Shown here in pieces: positions 1-7,093 of a DNA stretch of 64,000 nucleotides; within the stretch, counting starts at the first letter, position 1, and each line of letters opens with the position of its first letter. Under the pieces are notes generated by a model that saw nothing but the letters and a program-made list of their open reading frames with translations, searched no databases and was not told where the DNA came from. Position numbers and translations under genes: made by a program. This stretch comes from Amycolatopsis umgeniensis (GTDB taxonomy: Bacteria > Actinomycetota > Actinomycetes > Mycobacteriales > Pseudonocardiaceae), in the NCBI RefSeq assembly GCF_014205155.1, contig NZ_JACHMX010000001.1, positions 8,804,001-8,868,000 on the forward strand, read 5' to 3'.

Positions 1-2
1 AG

Positions 3-290
3 CTGCAGGCGATGCGGCACGCCATGGGCGACCGGCCGATCACCGTGAACGGCGGCTTCCGCAGCGTCGCGTGCAACAACGCGGTCGGTGGGGCGGCCGC
101 CAGCCGTCATCTGTACGGCGACGCCGTCGACCTCGGGGCCGGCTCGCAGGGCTTCTGCGGACTGGCGCAGCAGGCCCGCAACCACGGGTTCAGTGAAATC
201 CTCGGCCCGGGCTACCCCGGCCACAGCGATCACACGCATGTGGCTCACCGCGCCAACCGGTTCTGGTCGGCGTCCTCCTGCGGGATCTGA
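3..290 (+). CDS. M15-family D-Ala-D-Ala carboxypeptidase-like protein (C-terminal part, 5' end outside window)
   Basis: Only the last 95 residues are present; the reading frame is open to the left edge. Two zinc-site motifs of the M15 (VanY/peptidase_M15_3) fold are visible: SRHLYGDAVDLG, matching SxHxxGxAxD, which supplies one His and one Asp ligand, and SDHTHV near the end, which supplies the last His. Two cysteines (CNN and the C-terminal SSCGI) could form a disulfide, which suits an exported enzyme. The family cleaves peptidoglycan stem peptides outside the membrane. The next gene is convergent, five bases beyond the stop. The fold assignment is firm; exact substrate and N-terminal domains cannot be judged. 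Confidence 0.8.
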   Translation: MQAMRHAMGDRPITVNGGFRSVACNNAVGGAAASRHLYGDAVDLGAGSQGFCGLAQQARNHGFSEILGPGYPGHSDHTHVAHRANRFWSASSCGI

Positions 291-295
291 CCTCG

Positions 296-928
296 TCACT
301 CCCAGCGCCACAACGAAGGCGGCCGTCCTCCCTTGGGCAGGGCGGCCGCTTGCTCGGTGGTGCGCCGCAACCCGGGGACCCGCTCCATGGTCCGGCCCAG
401 ATTGGCCGGATAGGGGCGGTCCCCGGTCAGCGCCTCGGTGGCGTCCAGCGCCTGTGCCGTGGTGAAGATCGGACCCAGGAGTCCGGCGGTGAAGGCGACG
501 TCCCGCCACAGCCGCTCGGCCAGCAGCGGGCGGCAGTCCGCCACGATCCGATCGTGATCGAACGCCAGCGGGGGGACCTCGTCCAGCGGAGTCCACACCA
601 CGTTCCCCGGCTCGTCGAGCGCGGGATCCGTGGTGGCCCACAAGGCGATGGAGAGCGTCGGGCCCCGGGGATCGCGATTCGGCTCGTCGAAGGTGGTGAG
701 CTGCCCCGTCGCCGAGAGCGCGTCCGGCGGCAGCCCCAGTTTGGTGACCACCGCCCGGCCCGCCGCGTCCCGCAACCGTTCCCCGCGCCCGAGCAGCACC
801 CCCGGCAACGCGAGTTCCCCTTCGAACGGTTCGGCGGCCCGCGCCGCGATTCCCAGCAGCACGGTCCTGGTGCCGGGGGCGAACCTCACCACCAGCACGT
901 CAACGGACACCGGCGTCGACTCGATCAC
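296..928 (-). CDS. Nudix-fold transcriptional regulator, NrtR-like, with degenerate Nudix box
   Basis: 210 residues; the GTG start at 928 overlaps the stop of the upstream purA-like gene (GTGA), so this is the last gene of the four-gene operon. The N-terminal 140 residues have a Nudix fold, but the Nudix box is broken: where REUxEExGU is expected the protein reads RAVVTKLGL, so the catalytic glutamates are missing. The C-terminal 65 residues end GGRPPSLWRWE, resembling the winged-helix tail (GRPARLYRF type) of NrtR regulators, which use a dead Nudix domain to sense ADP-ribose or related nucleotides. Nudix hydrolase is therefore a poor name; repressor or sensor is the better reading (inference). 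A palindrome overlapping the operon start, 4066-4080, is a natural candidate operator. Confidence 0.75.
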   Translation of the reverse strand: MIESTPVSVDVLVVRFAPGTRTVLLGIAARAAEPFEGELALPGVLLGRGERLRDAAGRAVVTKLGLPPDALSATGQLTTFDEPNRDPRGPTLSIALWATTDPALDEPGNVVWTPLDEVPPLAFDHDRIVADCRPLLAERLWRDVAFTAGLLGPIFTTAQALDATEALTGDRPYPANLGRTMERVPGLRRTTEQAAALPKGGRPPSLWRWE

Positions 929-2118
929 GCGTTGATTCTCGACCTTGCCTCCGCGACCCGGTAACCGGCCCTGTCCGGGCCGGATCCGGTGACGGCCACC
1001 GGCAGCCGGGCAGCGAACCACGCCAGTGGATCCGGCAGGTCGACGGCGGGGGAGCCGTCGCCGGGCACCACCCGTAGGCCGGCCGCGTCGAGGTGGGTCA
1101 CCGCGAGCGCGTCCACGCCGTCGCAGGCCGCGATCGCGTAGTCCAGCAGCGCTTCGTCGAGATGGCCCGCCCGCCACGCGCCCTGGAACTCGCCGGTGTC
1201 GTTGTGCGCCTCGGGAAAGCGGGCGAGCACTGAGGCGGACTCGGTGGGAAGCGGCCCCGCGCCGTGCCGGGTGAGATAGGTCCGCGTGACACCCAGGACC
1301 GCGTGCGGGCGCCCGCCCAGTAGGTCGCGGGCGTTGTGCGGAGTGGTGGTGGACCAGGTCGTATGCGGATGGAACCCGTGGTGTTGGTCGAGGAGAACCC
1401 CCTGCGCTCCCTCGAAAACCAGCCGCCCGGCCGCCGCGAGCCGTCCCGTTTCGTCCCCGTCGGTGATCCGCACCGCGTCCGCGAAAGCGCGGTACAGCGT
1501 CACCAGTTCGTCCACGCCGTGCCGCGGGACGGCGAGCGGCGCGTAGAACCGCGCGAGCGTGTCGAGCTTGCGCCGCAGCACCGACGGCCGCGCGCAGTCG
1601 GCGACCGTGGGCGCTTCCCCCGGCGTCCCGATCACCTCCTGGTTCTCCACCACCTCACCCGGCAGGGCGCCGGAAAGCAGCGAGTACCAGACGGTCTCGC
1701 CGATGCCCTTCCCGCACGAGCCATGCCGTTCCGCGCCGCGGGCCTCCTCCCTGGCCCGGTTGGCGTGGATGTGGAACGGGGTCGTGAGCAGGGCCCGCCC
1801 GTCCACGCTCAGCAGGGAGAGCGGATTCCGCACGCCGGCCGTTTCGAGCCGCCGGGCTTCGGCCGCCAGCGCGAACGGCTCGACCAGAACGAACCGTGAC
1901 AGGTGGGTGGGCACGCCGGCGAACGTGCCCGCCCCGAACTGGCTGAACGTGTGGTGCCGCCCGTGCGCGACGACGTTGTGCGCGGCCTGCGCGCCCCCGT
2001 TGAAGCGGACGACGGCGGTGGTCGGCCGGTCGGCGCAGAGCGCGTCGACCACGGCTCCCTTGCCTTCGTCCCCGAAGCCGAGCCCGACCACCACCACGTG
2101 CCCGTCCAGAAGGCTCAT
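925..2118 (-). CDS. Divergent adenylosuccinate synthetase homologue (PurA-like nucleotide ligase)
   Basis: 397 residues, shorter than housekeeping PurA (about 428). The GTP/IMP signature is present as GFGDEGKG (residues 14-21) with the catalytic Asp17 kept, which argues against the phage PurZ type, where this Asp is replaced. Other PurA landmarks are recognisable: EGAQGVLLD, TRHGAGPLPTE and a C-terminal TGSGPDR. Three substrate regions differ: GGHNAGHT is GGAQAAHN, GRGIGPAYEDK is GKGIGETVWYS, and the arginine-rich aspartate-binding loop TGRRRRTGW is TGEFQGAWRAGH. The loop change suggests a different acceptor amino acid or nucleotide (inference). The start overlaps the VWA stop (ATGA), and the stop overlaps the Nudix start. 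It is probably not the cell's main PurA. Confidence 0.8.
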   Translation of the reverse strand: MSLLDGHVVVVGLGFGDEGKGAVVDALCADRPTTAVVRFNGGAQAAHNVVAHGRHHTFSQFGAGTFAGVPTHLSRFVLVEPFALAAEARRLETAGVRNPLSLLSVDGRALLTTPFHIHANRAREEARGAERHGSCGKGIGETVWYSLLSGALPGEVVENQEVIGTPGEAPTVADCARPSVLRRKLDTLARFYAPLAVPRHGVDELVTLYRAFADAVRITDGDETGRLAAAGRLVFEGAQGVLLDQHHGFHPHTTWSTTTPHNARDLLGGRPHAVLGVTRTYLTRHGAGPLPTESASVLARFPEAHNDTGEFQGAWRAGHLDEALLDYAIAACDGVDALAVTHLDAAGLRVVPGDGSPAVDLPDPLAWFAARLPVAVTGSGPDRAGYRVAEARSRINA

Positions 2119-3089
2119 CGCAGCACCACGTCACTCGGGCCACCCGGTTCGGGCACCGCCGAGGTGACGACCGTCTTGGTGCCGAGTTTCGCCAGCGCCT
2201 TGCCGACGGCCGCGCTCTCGGCGACCGAGCCGACGTCCGCGAGGTCGGCGAGTGCCCTGTCCACGTCGACGACCTGCTCCTCCAGCCCGATCGTGGCGGC
2301 GATCAGTTCGCATACCGCGCCGGGGTCGTCGAGTTTGAGGAAGTTCTGGCCGAGCAGACCGCTCCAGTGCTCGCCGATCTCCGGGTCGTTGTAGTACGAG
2401 GACTGGTTCGGCAGGACGAAGTAGACGTTCCACTTGCGGGCCAGCTCCCGGTACACCGACGCGGGGTCGATGTCCTCCCGCACGTCGTCTCCGATCACCC
2501 GGCGGATGTGGCGGGCTTCCAGCGCGGGCTTGTTCAGCTCGTCGCCGATGAGGAACAGGTATCCTTTGCGGCCGCGTTCGCGCCACGCGTCGGTGACCAC
2601 GTGCCGGGCCATGAAGTAGGCGGCCAGTTCGTAGGACTCGCTCTTCTGCCCGCCGCCACCGCCTTCGAGGAAGATCGTGCGCAGCTGCTCGTCCATCCGG
2701 TTGTCCGATTCGAACTGCCCGATCTGCAACGGCACCCGGTCGCTGTCGGCGTCACCGATCGCGCCGAACAGCACCTGGGGGTCGGCCAGGTAGCCGCGGC
2801 GCTTCAGCAGGCCGTGCAGTTTGCCGAGCTTTCCCTGCATGATCCGCGGCACCCGGCGCATCGAGCCGGTGACGTCGAACAGCACCGCGATCGGCGTCGA
2901 ATCGGTGTGGTCGGCCGAATCCCGGCATTCCCGGACGGCGTTCTTCGGGTCGAGCGCGGCCGCGGCCTTCCAGTCTTTCGCGGGTTTGGCGCGGAGATCG
3001 GCGCTGTAGCCGAAATCGTCCTCACCCTTGGCCGCGCGGAAGGTCTTCGCGGCGGCGTAGGCGTTGTCGTCCCAGTGTCCGTGTCCCAT
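2115..3089 (-). CDS. VWA (von Willebrand A) domain protein of the pseudokinase operon
   Basis: 324 residues from the ATG at 3089, two bases after the stop of the pseudokinase gene. After a charged, Ala/Lys-rich N-terminal 60 residues the VWA fold starts with LFDVTGSM: Asp72 and the following Thr/Ser form a MIDAS-like metal site (DxTxS instead of DxSxS). A Gly-rich GGGGGQKSES segment and FLIGDE supply the later MIDAS elements. There is no signal peptide or membrane segment, so it is cytosolic. VWA proteins usually act as metal-dependent scaffolds that work with a partner ATPase or kinase; the physical partner here is likely the J-domain pseudokinase encoded just upstream (inference). Function otherwise unknown. 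Confidence 0.75.
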   Translation of the reverse strand: MGHGHWDDNAYAAAKTFRAAKGEDDFGYSADLRAKPAKDWKAAAALDPKNAVRECRDSADHTDSTPIAVLFDVTGSMRRVPRIMQGKLGKLHGLLKRRGYLADPQVLFGAIGDADSDRVPLQIGQFESDNRMDEQLRTIFLEGGGGGQKSESYELAAYFMARHVVTDAWRERGRKGYLFLIGDELNKPALEARHIRRVIGDDVREDIDPASVYRELARKWNVYFVLPNQSSYYNDPEIGEHWSGLLGQNFLKLDDPGAVCELIAATIGLEEQVVDVDRALADLADVGSVAESAAVGKALAKLGTKTVVTSAVPEPGGPSDVVLR

Positions 3090-3091
3090 GG

Positions 3092-4060
3092 TCAGGCTCC
3101 TGTCTCGGGGATGATGAAAGGGCGGAAGGTGCGGGGGCCGTACAGCTCGGCGAGCAGTCCGTCGTACTCGTCGAGCAGGTCGGCGGCGTCGGGGCGCTGT
3201 GCCGGGTCGTCCTGCGTGCACCACGTGGCGAACTCGCGTTGACGGGTTTCCCCGGGCGCCAGCAGCGAAAGCATCAGGCTGTGGAGCATGTGGACGTCGG
3301 TGGCCGCGGACATCGACCGTCCCTTGTGGACTTCGGGCGGGTAGCCGACCGTGTTGTCCGTGGCCAGGGGGAGCGTTGCTGCTTCGACGGCGAAGGACCA
3401 GCCGGCCAGGACGATGCCGTGCTGTCCCGGGTGGACCAGCACGTTGTCCGCGGTGAGATGACCGTGGACGACACCCGCGCGGTGCGCGCCCGCCACGGCA
3501 CGCAGGAGGCGCCGGTGCATCCACGCGTAGTCGCGGCCGTCGAGACCGTCCGGGAAGGCTTTCCTGATGTCGGCGAGCGTGGTGAACCCGTCGACGAGCG
3601 GATCGAGGACGCTGAACGCGCGATCACCCCGCGCCACCGGCCCCGAGGTGTCGAGCAGTCGCGGATAGTAAGGGCGCAGCCAGCGGTGCCGTTCGGTGAA
3701 GCCGTCGAGTGCGCGCAACGCCGTCCATTCGGCGTGGATCAGCGGGTTGAGCGCCGGATCGCGGACGAGTTTGACCAGATGGGGGCCGGTGGTGCGGTAG
3801 GTCGTCGCGATACTGCCCACCGCGTGCGGAGTGGTGAGGGTATAGGCCGACGTCGCGGTGGTGACCGTCTGGCGCCGGGCATTTTTCCAATCGGTGTGAA
3901 GGCGATTGAGGACGGCGGCCGCCCGATGGGCCCTCGGGTCGCCGGGATTGCGATCGGGGTGGAGCGCGGCCGCCAATTCGCGATAGCGGTGACGGGCGAA
4001 CAGCGTGGCCGCGTCGACCGTGTTCTCGACCGTCGTCACGGCTTCGTCCCTGGTGAGCAT
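3092..4060 (-). CDS. J-domain protein fused to a predicted pseudokinase
   Basis: 322 residues and first gene of the operon. Residues 10-65 form a short J-like region with the HPD motif at 34-36 (LHPDRNPGD), the element that stimulates Hsp70 ATPase. From about 78 on there is a protein-kinase-like domain: Lys97 and Glu111 are plausible beta3 Lys and helix-C Glu. The catalytic loop, however, is HGHLTADN (199-206), with His where the HRD aspartate should be, and the DFG site is AGW (219-221). The lack of both aspartates predicts no phosphotransfer. ATG follows the putative -10 TAGACT by only a few bases, so the transcript may be leaderless. The domain pair suggests a chaperone-linked ligand sensor (inference). 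Confidence 0.75.
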   Translation of the reverse strand: MLTRDEAVTTVENTVDAATLFARHRYRELAAALHPDRNPGDPRAHRAAAVLNRLHTDWKNARRQTVTTATSAYTLTTPHAVGSIATTYRTTGPHLVKLVRDPALNPLIHAEWTALRALDGFTERHRWLRPYYPRLLDTSGPVARGDRAFSVLDPLVDGFTTLADIRKAFPDGLDGRDYAWMHRRLLRAVAGAHRAGVVHGHLTADNVLVHPGQHGIVLAGWSFAVEAATLPLATDNTVGYPPEVHKGRSMSAATDVHMLHSLMLSLLAPGETRQREFATWCTQDDPAQRPDAADLLDEYDGLLAELYGPRTFRPFIIPETGA

Positions 4061-4065
4061 AGTTT

Positions 4066-4080
4066 GAGTCTAGACGACTC
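4066..4080 (-). promoter_or_regulatory. Palindrome overlapping the promoter/start of the pseudokinase operon
   Basis: GAGTCTAGACGACTC contains two overlapping palindromes, GTCTAGAC (4068-4075) and GAGTC-N5-GACTC. It lies five bases upstream of the ATG at 4060 and overlaps the likely -10 element TAGACT of the minus-strand operon. That is the position expected for a repressor operator, and the operon's last gene encodes an NrtR-like regulator that could bind it (inference). It could also affect the divergent gene at 4208. Confidence 0.45.
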
Positions 4081-4207
4081 TTACCTCGCCCCGCAAGGGG
4101 CCCCGGGCGGGCCGGGAGCCTGGAATGACCGCGGGAATGGTGGTGTAGGTACAAATCCCGTGCCGTTCGGACGATTCGAAAAATAGACTGGAACGGTCGA
4201 ACAGGGG

Positions 4208-5134
4208 GTGGTGACCTTTCCGGAACAGTCGCGAAAAAACCAGTGGGTGGCCGTTCTGCTCGCGCTCGGAATCGTCCTGGGATTCATCGCCGCTTTCGCC
4301 GGGCGATGGGCCGCCGAGGGAATGGCCGAAACCTATGACTCGCGCGCCGTGATCTCCGTATCGGATTCCACGACGACCGAAGGACAGAGCGGTCCGCACA
4401 CCACCTACGAGACCCTGGCGGTCACCGAAGACGGCCGCGCGATCGAACTGCCGACGGGTCGGGCCTTCGGTCTCGCGGAGCCGGTGGTCGTCCGGATTTC
4501 TTCGCTGACGGACCGGGTGTTGTCCGTGCGCGGGGCCGATGAGGTCGTGGAAGCCCACCATCCGTGGGAGAGGATCACGGTGATGTCGATCGGCGGAGCG
4601 CTCTTGGTGCTCGGTGCCGTCGTGGTGTACTCGGTGGCGAGGCCGGTGACCGTGCGGAAGTCGCTGTCGTTCCTGGCGGGGTTCGTCTTCGCCGCGTACG
4701 TCGTGCTGGCGCCGGTCGGTTTCGGCGGAACGGCGTACCGCGACGCGGCCGATCCCGTGCCGAACCTGTGGGAGCATCGCCGCGACGCGTGGGGGCCGCC
4801 GCCGGTGATCGGCAAGGGGCAGACCGCCGCTTCCGGTGATTCGGCCGTGCGTGTGCTCGACAGCAGGCCTGAGTCGCCCGAAGGCGCCGAGGCGTGGCTG
4901 AGCGGATTCCATGTCCTCGCCCTGCGGATCGAGGCGTCCCGCCTGGGGGACACGGCGCTCGAGCTGTCAGCCGACGAACACGGCTCTCCGCGGCGGGTCG
5001 AGCAGTGCGCGGGCGCTCCCGGCGCCTTCGACGGCACCACGGGGCTCGTCTGTTTCGTGGTCCCGCCCGGGTATCAGCCGAAGTACCTGGTCGTCGGCGA
5101 ACTCGACCGGGAAGTCCTGCTGGCGCTCCAGTGA
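4208..5134 (+). CDS. Hypothetical membrane protein with three predicted transmembrane segments
   Basis: 308 residues from a GTG start; I do not recognise a family. Residues about 13-33 form a hydrophobic helix. A polar, Thr/Ser-rich stretch of about 90 residues follows, then two more hydrophobic helices around 125-145 and 150-172. The C-terminal 130 residues are hydrophilic and carry a Cys pair (QCAGAPG...LVCFVV) that could form a disulfide. It is transcribed divergently from the J-domain pseudokinase operon and is followed 18 bases later by another small membrane-protein gene, so the two are probably co-transcribed. There is no visible enzymatic motif. A role in the envelope is all that can be inferred. 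Confidence 0.6.
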   Translation: MVTFPEQSRKNQWVAVLLALGIVLGFIAAFAGRWAAEGMAETYDSRAVISVSDSTTTEGQSGPHTTYETLAVTEDGRAIELPTGRAFGLAEPVVVRISSLTDRVLSVRGADEVVEAHHPWERITVMSIGGALLVLGAVVVYSVARPVTVRKSLSFLAGFVFAAYVVLAPVGFGGTAYRDAADPVPNLWEHRRDAWGPPPVIGKGQTAASGDSAVRVLDSRPESPEGAEAWLSGFHVLALRIEASRLGDTALELSADEHGSPRRVEQCAGAPGAFDGTTGLVCFVVPPGYQPKYLVVGELDREVLLALQ

Positions 5135-5152
5135 ATCGAGGAAAGGAATTCA

Positions 5153-5587
5153 GTGCCGGGCAAACCGCGGAATTCGAGAACTCTCTTTCGAGTGTTGCTG
5201 GCCGGTGTCCCGTACATCTTCCTGCTGTGTGTCGCCTGGGGATACTTCGGCGCCCACGTGCGTGAATTGAACACCGGCGAGGAGGTCACGGTCACGGAGA
5301 TCTCGGGGTGCGCCGAGGGAGGGGCGCCGATGAGCGGGGTGATTCCCTACTGCTCGGGGGAGTGGCGGTTCGACGACGGGCGCACCGATCGCGGGAGCAT
5401 CGAGGGAGACAAGGCCGCTGAGGGCGACAGGATCTTCGCCGGCGACGGATTCGTCTACCGGTCGAGGTCCTCGCTGATCTGGACGATGTCCGTGGGCGGC
5501 CTGTTCGGCGTGGGGCTGCTGGCCGCGGCGATCGCCCTCGGCGTCCTGTACCGGCTGGACACGGTCCGGCGGCGTCAGAAGAACTGA
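5153..5587 (+). CDS. Hypothetical small membrane protein with two transmembrane segments
   Basis: 144 residues, GTG start preceded by a purine-rich GAGGAAAGG ribosome binding site. Hydrophobic helices lie at about 15-33 and 110-132. The roughly 75 residues between them hold two cysteines (SGCAEGG and PYCSGEW) and acidic residues, so the loop is probably extracytoplasmic with a disulfide. The layout (TM, small cysteine-bearing domain, TM, basic tail RLDTVRRRQKN) recalls DUF3592-type proteins, but I cannot confirm that family. It is probably an operon partner of the membrane protein just upstream and is convergent with a lipoprotein gene 17 bases beyond its stop. Confidence 0.6.
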   Translation: MPGKPRNSRTLFRVLLAGVPYIFLLCVAWGYFGAHVRELNTGEEVTVTEISGCAEGGAPMSGVIPYCSGEWRFDDGRTDRGSIEGDKAAEGDRIFAGDGFVYRSRSSLIWTMSVGGLFGVGLLAAAIALGVLYRLDTVRRRQKN

Positions 5588-5603
5588 CGCCGCCGGGCGG
5601 CCG

Positions 5604-5981
5604 TCAGAGCCGGGTCGCTTCGATCTGCCGCTCGTCCTCGGTGGAACAACTCGTCACCGGATCGTTCGGCCCGCTCCCGCAGGTCCAGGATCCGATCACC
5701 ACCGGTCCCGGACCCTGCGGGGAAGCGGCTTCGGCGGGCGTCAGCTTGGTGAAGTAGTCCGTGAAGACCTGTGTCGCCTCGGCGCAGTCGGTCTTGCCGT
5801 GGGCGACGACCTTGTTCTTCGCGCCCTGGAGTCCGGCGACCTCGCCGCACGGTGTTCCGGCGGGCGCCGGGGTGACGGCGGGGGACGACGGGGTCTGCGC
5901 GGCCGACGGGGCGGGATCGGCGCCGCAGCCGCTCACCAGGACGACGGCGAGCGCGGCGGGAAGTACGGCGAGGCTCTTCAT
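5604..5981 (-). CDS. Small secreted lipoprotein, paralogue of the upstream lipoprotein
   Basis: 125 residues from the ATG at 5981. A signal peptide ends in the lipobox VSGC, so the mature protein would be lipid-anchored at that Cys, followed by a Pro/Ala/Thr-rich linker. The C-terminal domain has four cysteines in the order CGEV, DCAEAT, WTCGSG, TSCSTED. The same four-cysteine pattern occurs in the protein encoded immediately upstream (6005-6514): CGTV, SCADAT, WLCVSG, TSCSKG. The two are therefore tandem duplicates of one domain family. Function is unknown; both sit at the cell surface. The start is well placed after a GAAGGGCCC segment. Confidence 0.7.
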   Translation of the reverse strand: MKSLAVLPAALAVVLVSGCGADPAPSAAQTPSSPAVTPAPAGTPCGEVAGLQGAKNKVVAHGKTDCAEATQVFTDYFTKLTPAEAASPQGPGPVVIGSWTCGSGPNDPVTSCSTEDERQIEATRL

Positions 5982-6004
5982 GGGCCCTTCTTCTCGGGGG
6001 TGGT

Positions 6005-6514
6005 TCATTCGACGGGGACGACGGCGGCGAACACGTTCTGCTCGCCCTTGCTGCAACTGGTGCCGCCTTGCGCGGCGGGGGCGCCGGAGACGCAGAGCCA
6101 TCCGTCGACGGTCTCGCTGACCGGCTCGTCCGAGCCCGCGGACTGGCGTCCGGCGATCCTCTTGTGGAACGAGCCGACGATCCCGGTCGCGTCCGCGCAA
6201 GAGACGCCGGGCCCGTTGAGCACCTGCAGGGTCAGCCCGCTCGCCGCGGTCACCGTCCCGCACGAACCCTGTACCGGTTCAGCTGGTTTCGGTTTGGGGG
6301 CGGGATTCGGGGCAGCGGACGAACTCGGCGCGGTCTGCGACGGGATCGGCGGTACCGACGCGCTGGACGTGCTCGAAGGGATCGCGGACGACGAGGCCGG
6401 CGTGGCGGTGACAGGCGGTGGCGGGTCTTCGCCCGAACAGGCGGCGAGCGTTCCGGCGACGGCGCAGGCCGCGAACAGGCGCCGCCACGTTCCCGTGGTC
6501 GTCGAGACGGGCAA
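6005..6514 (-). CDS. Secreted lipoprotein with Pro/Ser linker and four-cysteine domain
   Basis: 169 residues if translation begins at the TTG at 6514, which has GAAAGGA five bases upstream; an ATG at 6550 would give 181 residues but has no better ribosome site. The signal peptide ends in LAAC, a lipobox. A roughly 70-residue Pro/Ser/Ala linker follows, typical of proteins reaching through the cell wall, then the four-cysteine domain shared with the downstream gene product. The two genes are 23 bases apart and likely co-transcribed. No enzymatic motif is visible; the cysteines probably make two disulfides. Confidence 0.65.
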   Translation of the reverse strand: MPVSTTTGTWRRLFAACAVAGTLAACSGEDPPPPVTATPASSSAIPSSTSSASVPPIPSQTAPSSSAAPNPAPKPKPAEPVQGSCGTVTAASGLTLQVLNGPGVSCADATGIVGSFHKRIAGRQSAGSDEPVSETVDGWLCVSGAPAAQGGTSCSKGEQNVFAAVVPVE

Positions 6515-6822
6515 GGCGATCCTTTCGTCGGCCGGTCGTGGCCGGCCCATTCTGACCCGGCCGGTCCCGAAGCCGTGGCATTGAGCCACGTTCGATTCGC
6601 GGGAGGTTATCGCGCCGACGGCGAGGGAGTACGCGAGGACCGCCCAATCACTGTCCATTGTGGACAATTAACATGCCGTTCACGGCGTGGCGACACCCTG
6701 CTGTCGTCGCGAACCGATCGGACGAATCCGGCGCCCGGCCGTTAACGCCAGGCCCTGTTCTGCCGAAAACAAAGGTAGCGCTCCGGCGTGTCCCAGTCCC
6801 CGTCACCGAAACCGTGAGAGCG

Positions 6823-7056
6823 ATGAAGACCGACGAACAGAACGACCCCGCGTCATTCGAGGCCACCGCACCGGCGAGTACGGAGCTGCCACCCACGGCA
6901 CCGTGCACCGTCGTCTGGTGCGGCGGCCGCCCGTACGTCCTGGAGAGTTCCGCCGGGCACACCCGGTGGATGGGTACCGACCATCGGGGCAGGCCCGTGG
7001 CGCTGACCAGCGCGGACCTGCAACGCCGCGGCTGGAGCCACACCCGGGCGAGCTGA
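6823..7056 (+). CDS. Conserved-looking small hypothetical protein (77 aa)
   Basis: The frame is open from 6658, but the ATG at 6823 preceded by GTGAGAGCG is the better start because upstream codons read like non-coding sequence. The product has an unordered Ala/Pro/Thr N-terminus and a compact C-terminal 45 residues: VVWCGGRPYVLES, RWMGTDHRGRP, LQRRGWSH. No family is recognised. A palindrome TGTCCATTGTGGACA at 6652-6666 lies upstream of the gene. It precedes the pgsA-like gene by 37 bases in the same direction and may share its transcript. Confidence 0.5.
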   Translation: MKTDEQNDPASFEATAPASTELPPTAPCTVVWCGGRPYVLESSAGHTRWMGTDHRGRPVALTSADLQRRGWSHTRAS

Positions 7057-7093
7057 CGCGGGAGGACCTGCCGCCGCTGGATAGGCTGAGCGG

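Noticed and set aside
925..2118. Phage-type PurZ (2-aminoadenine DNA pathway)
   Set aside because: PurZ loses the catalytic Asp of the GDEGKG motif; here it is kept. No other Z-genome gene is in the window.
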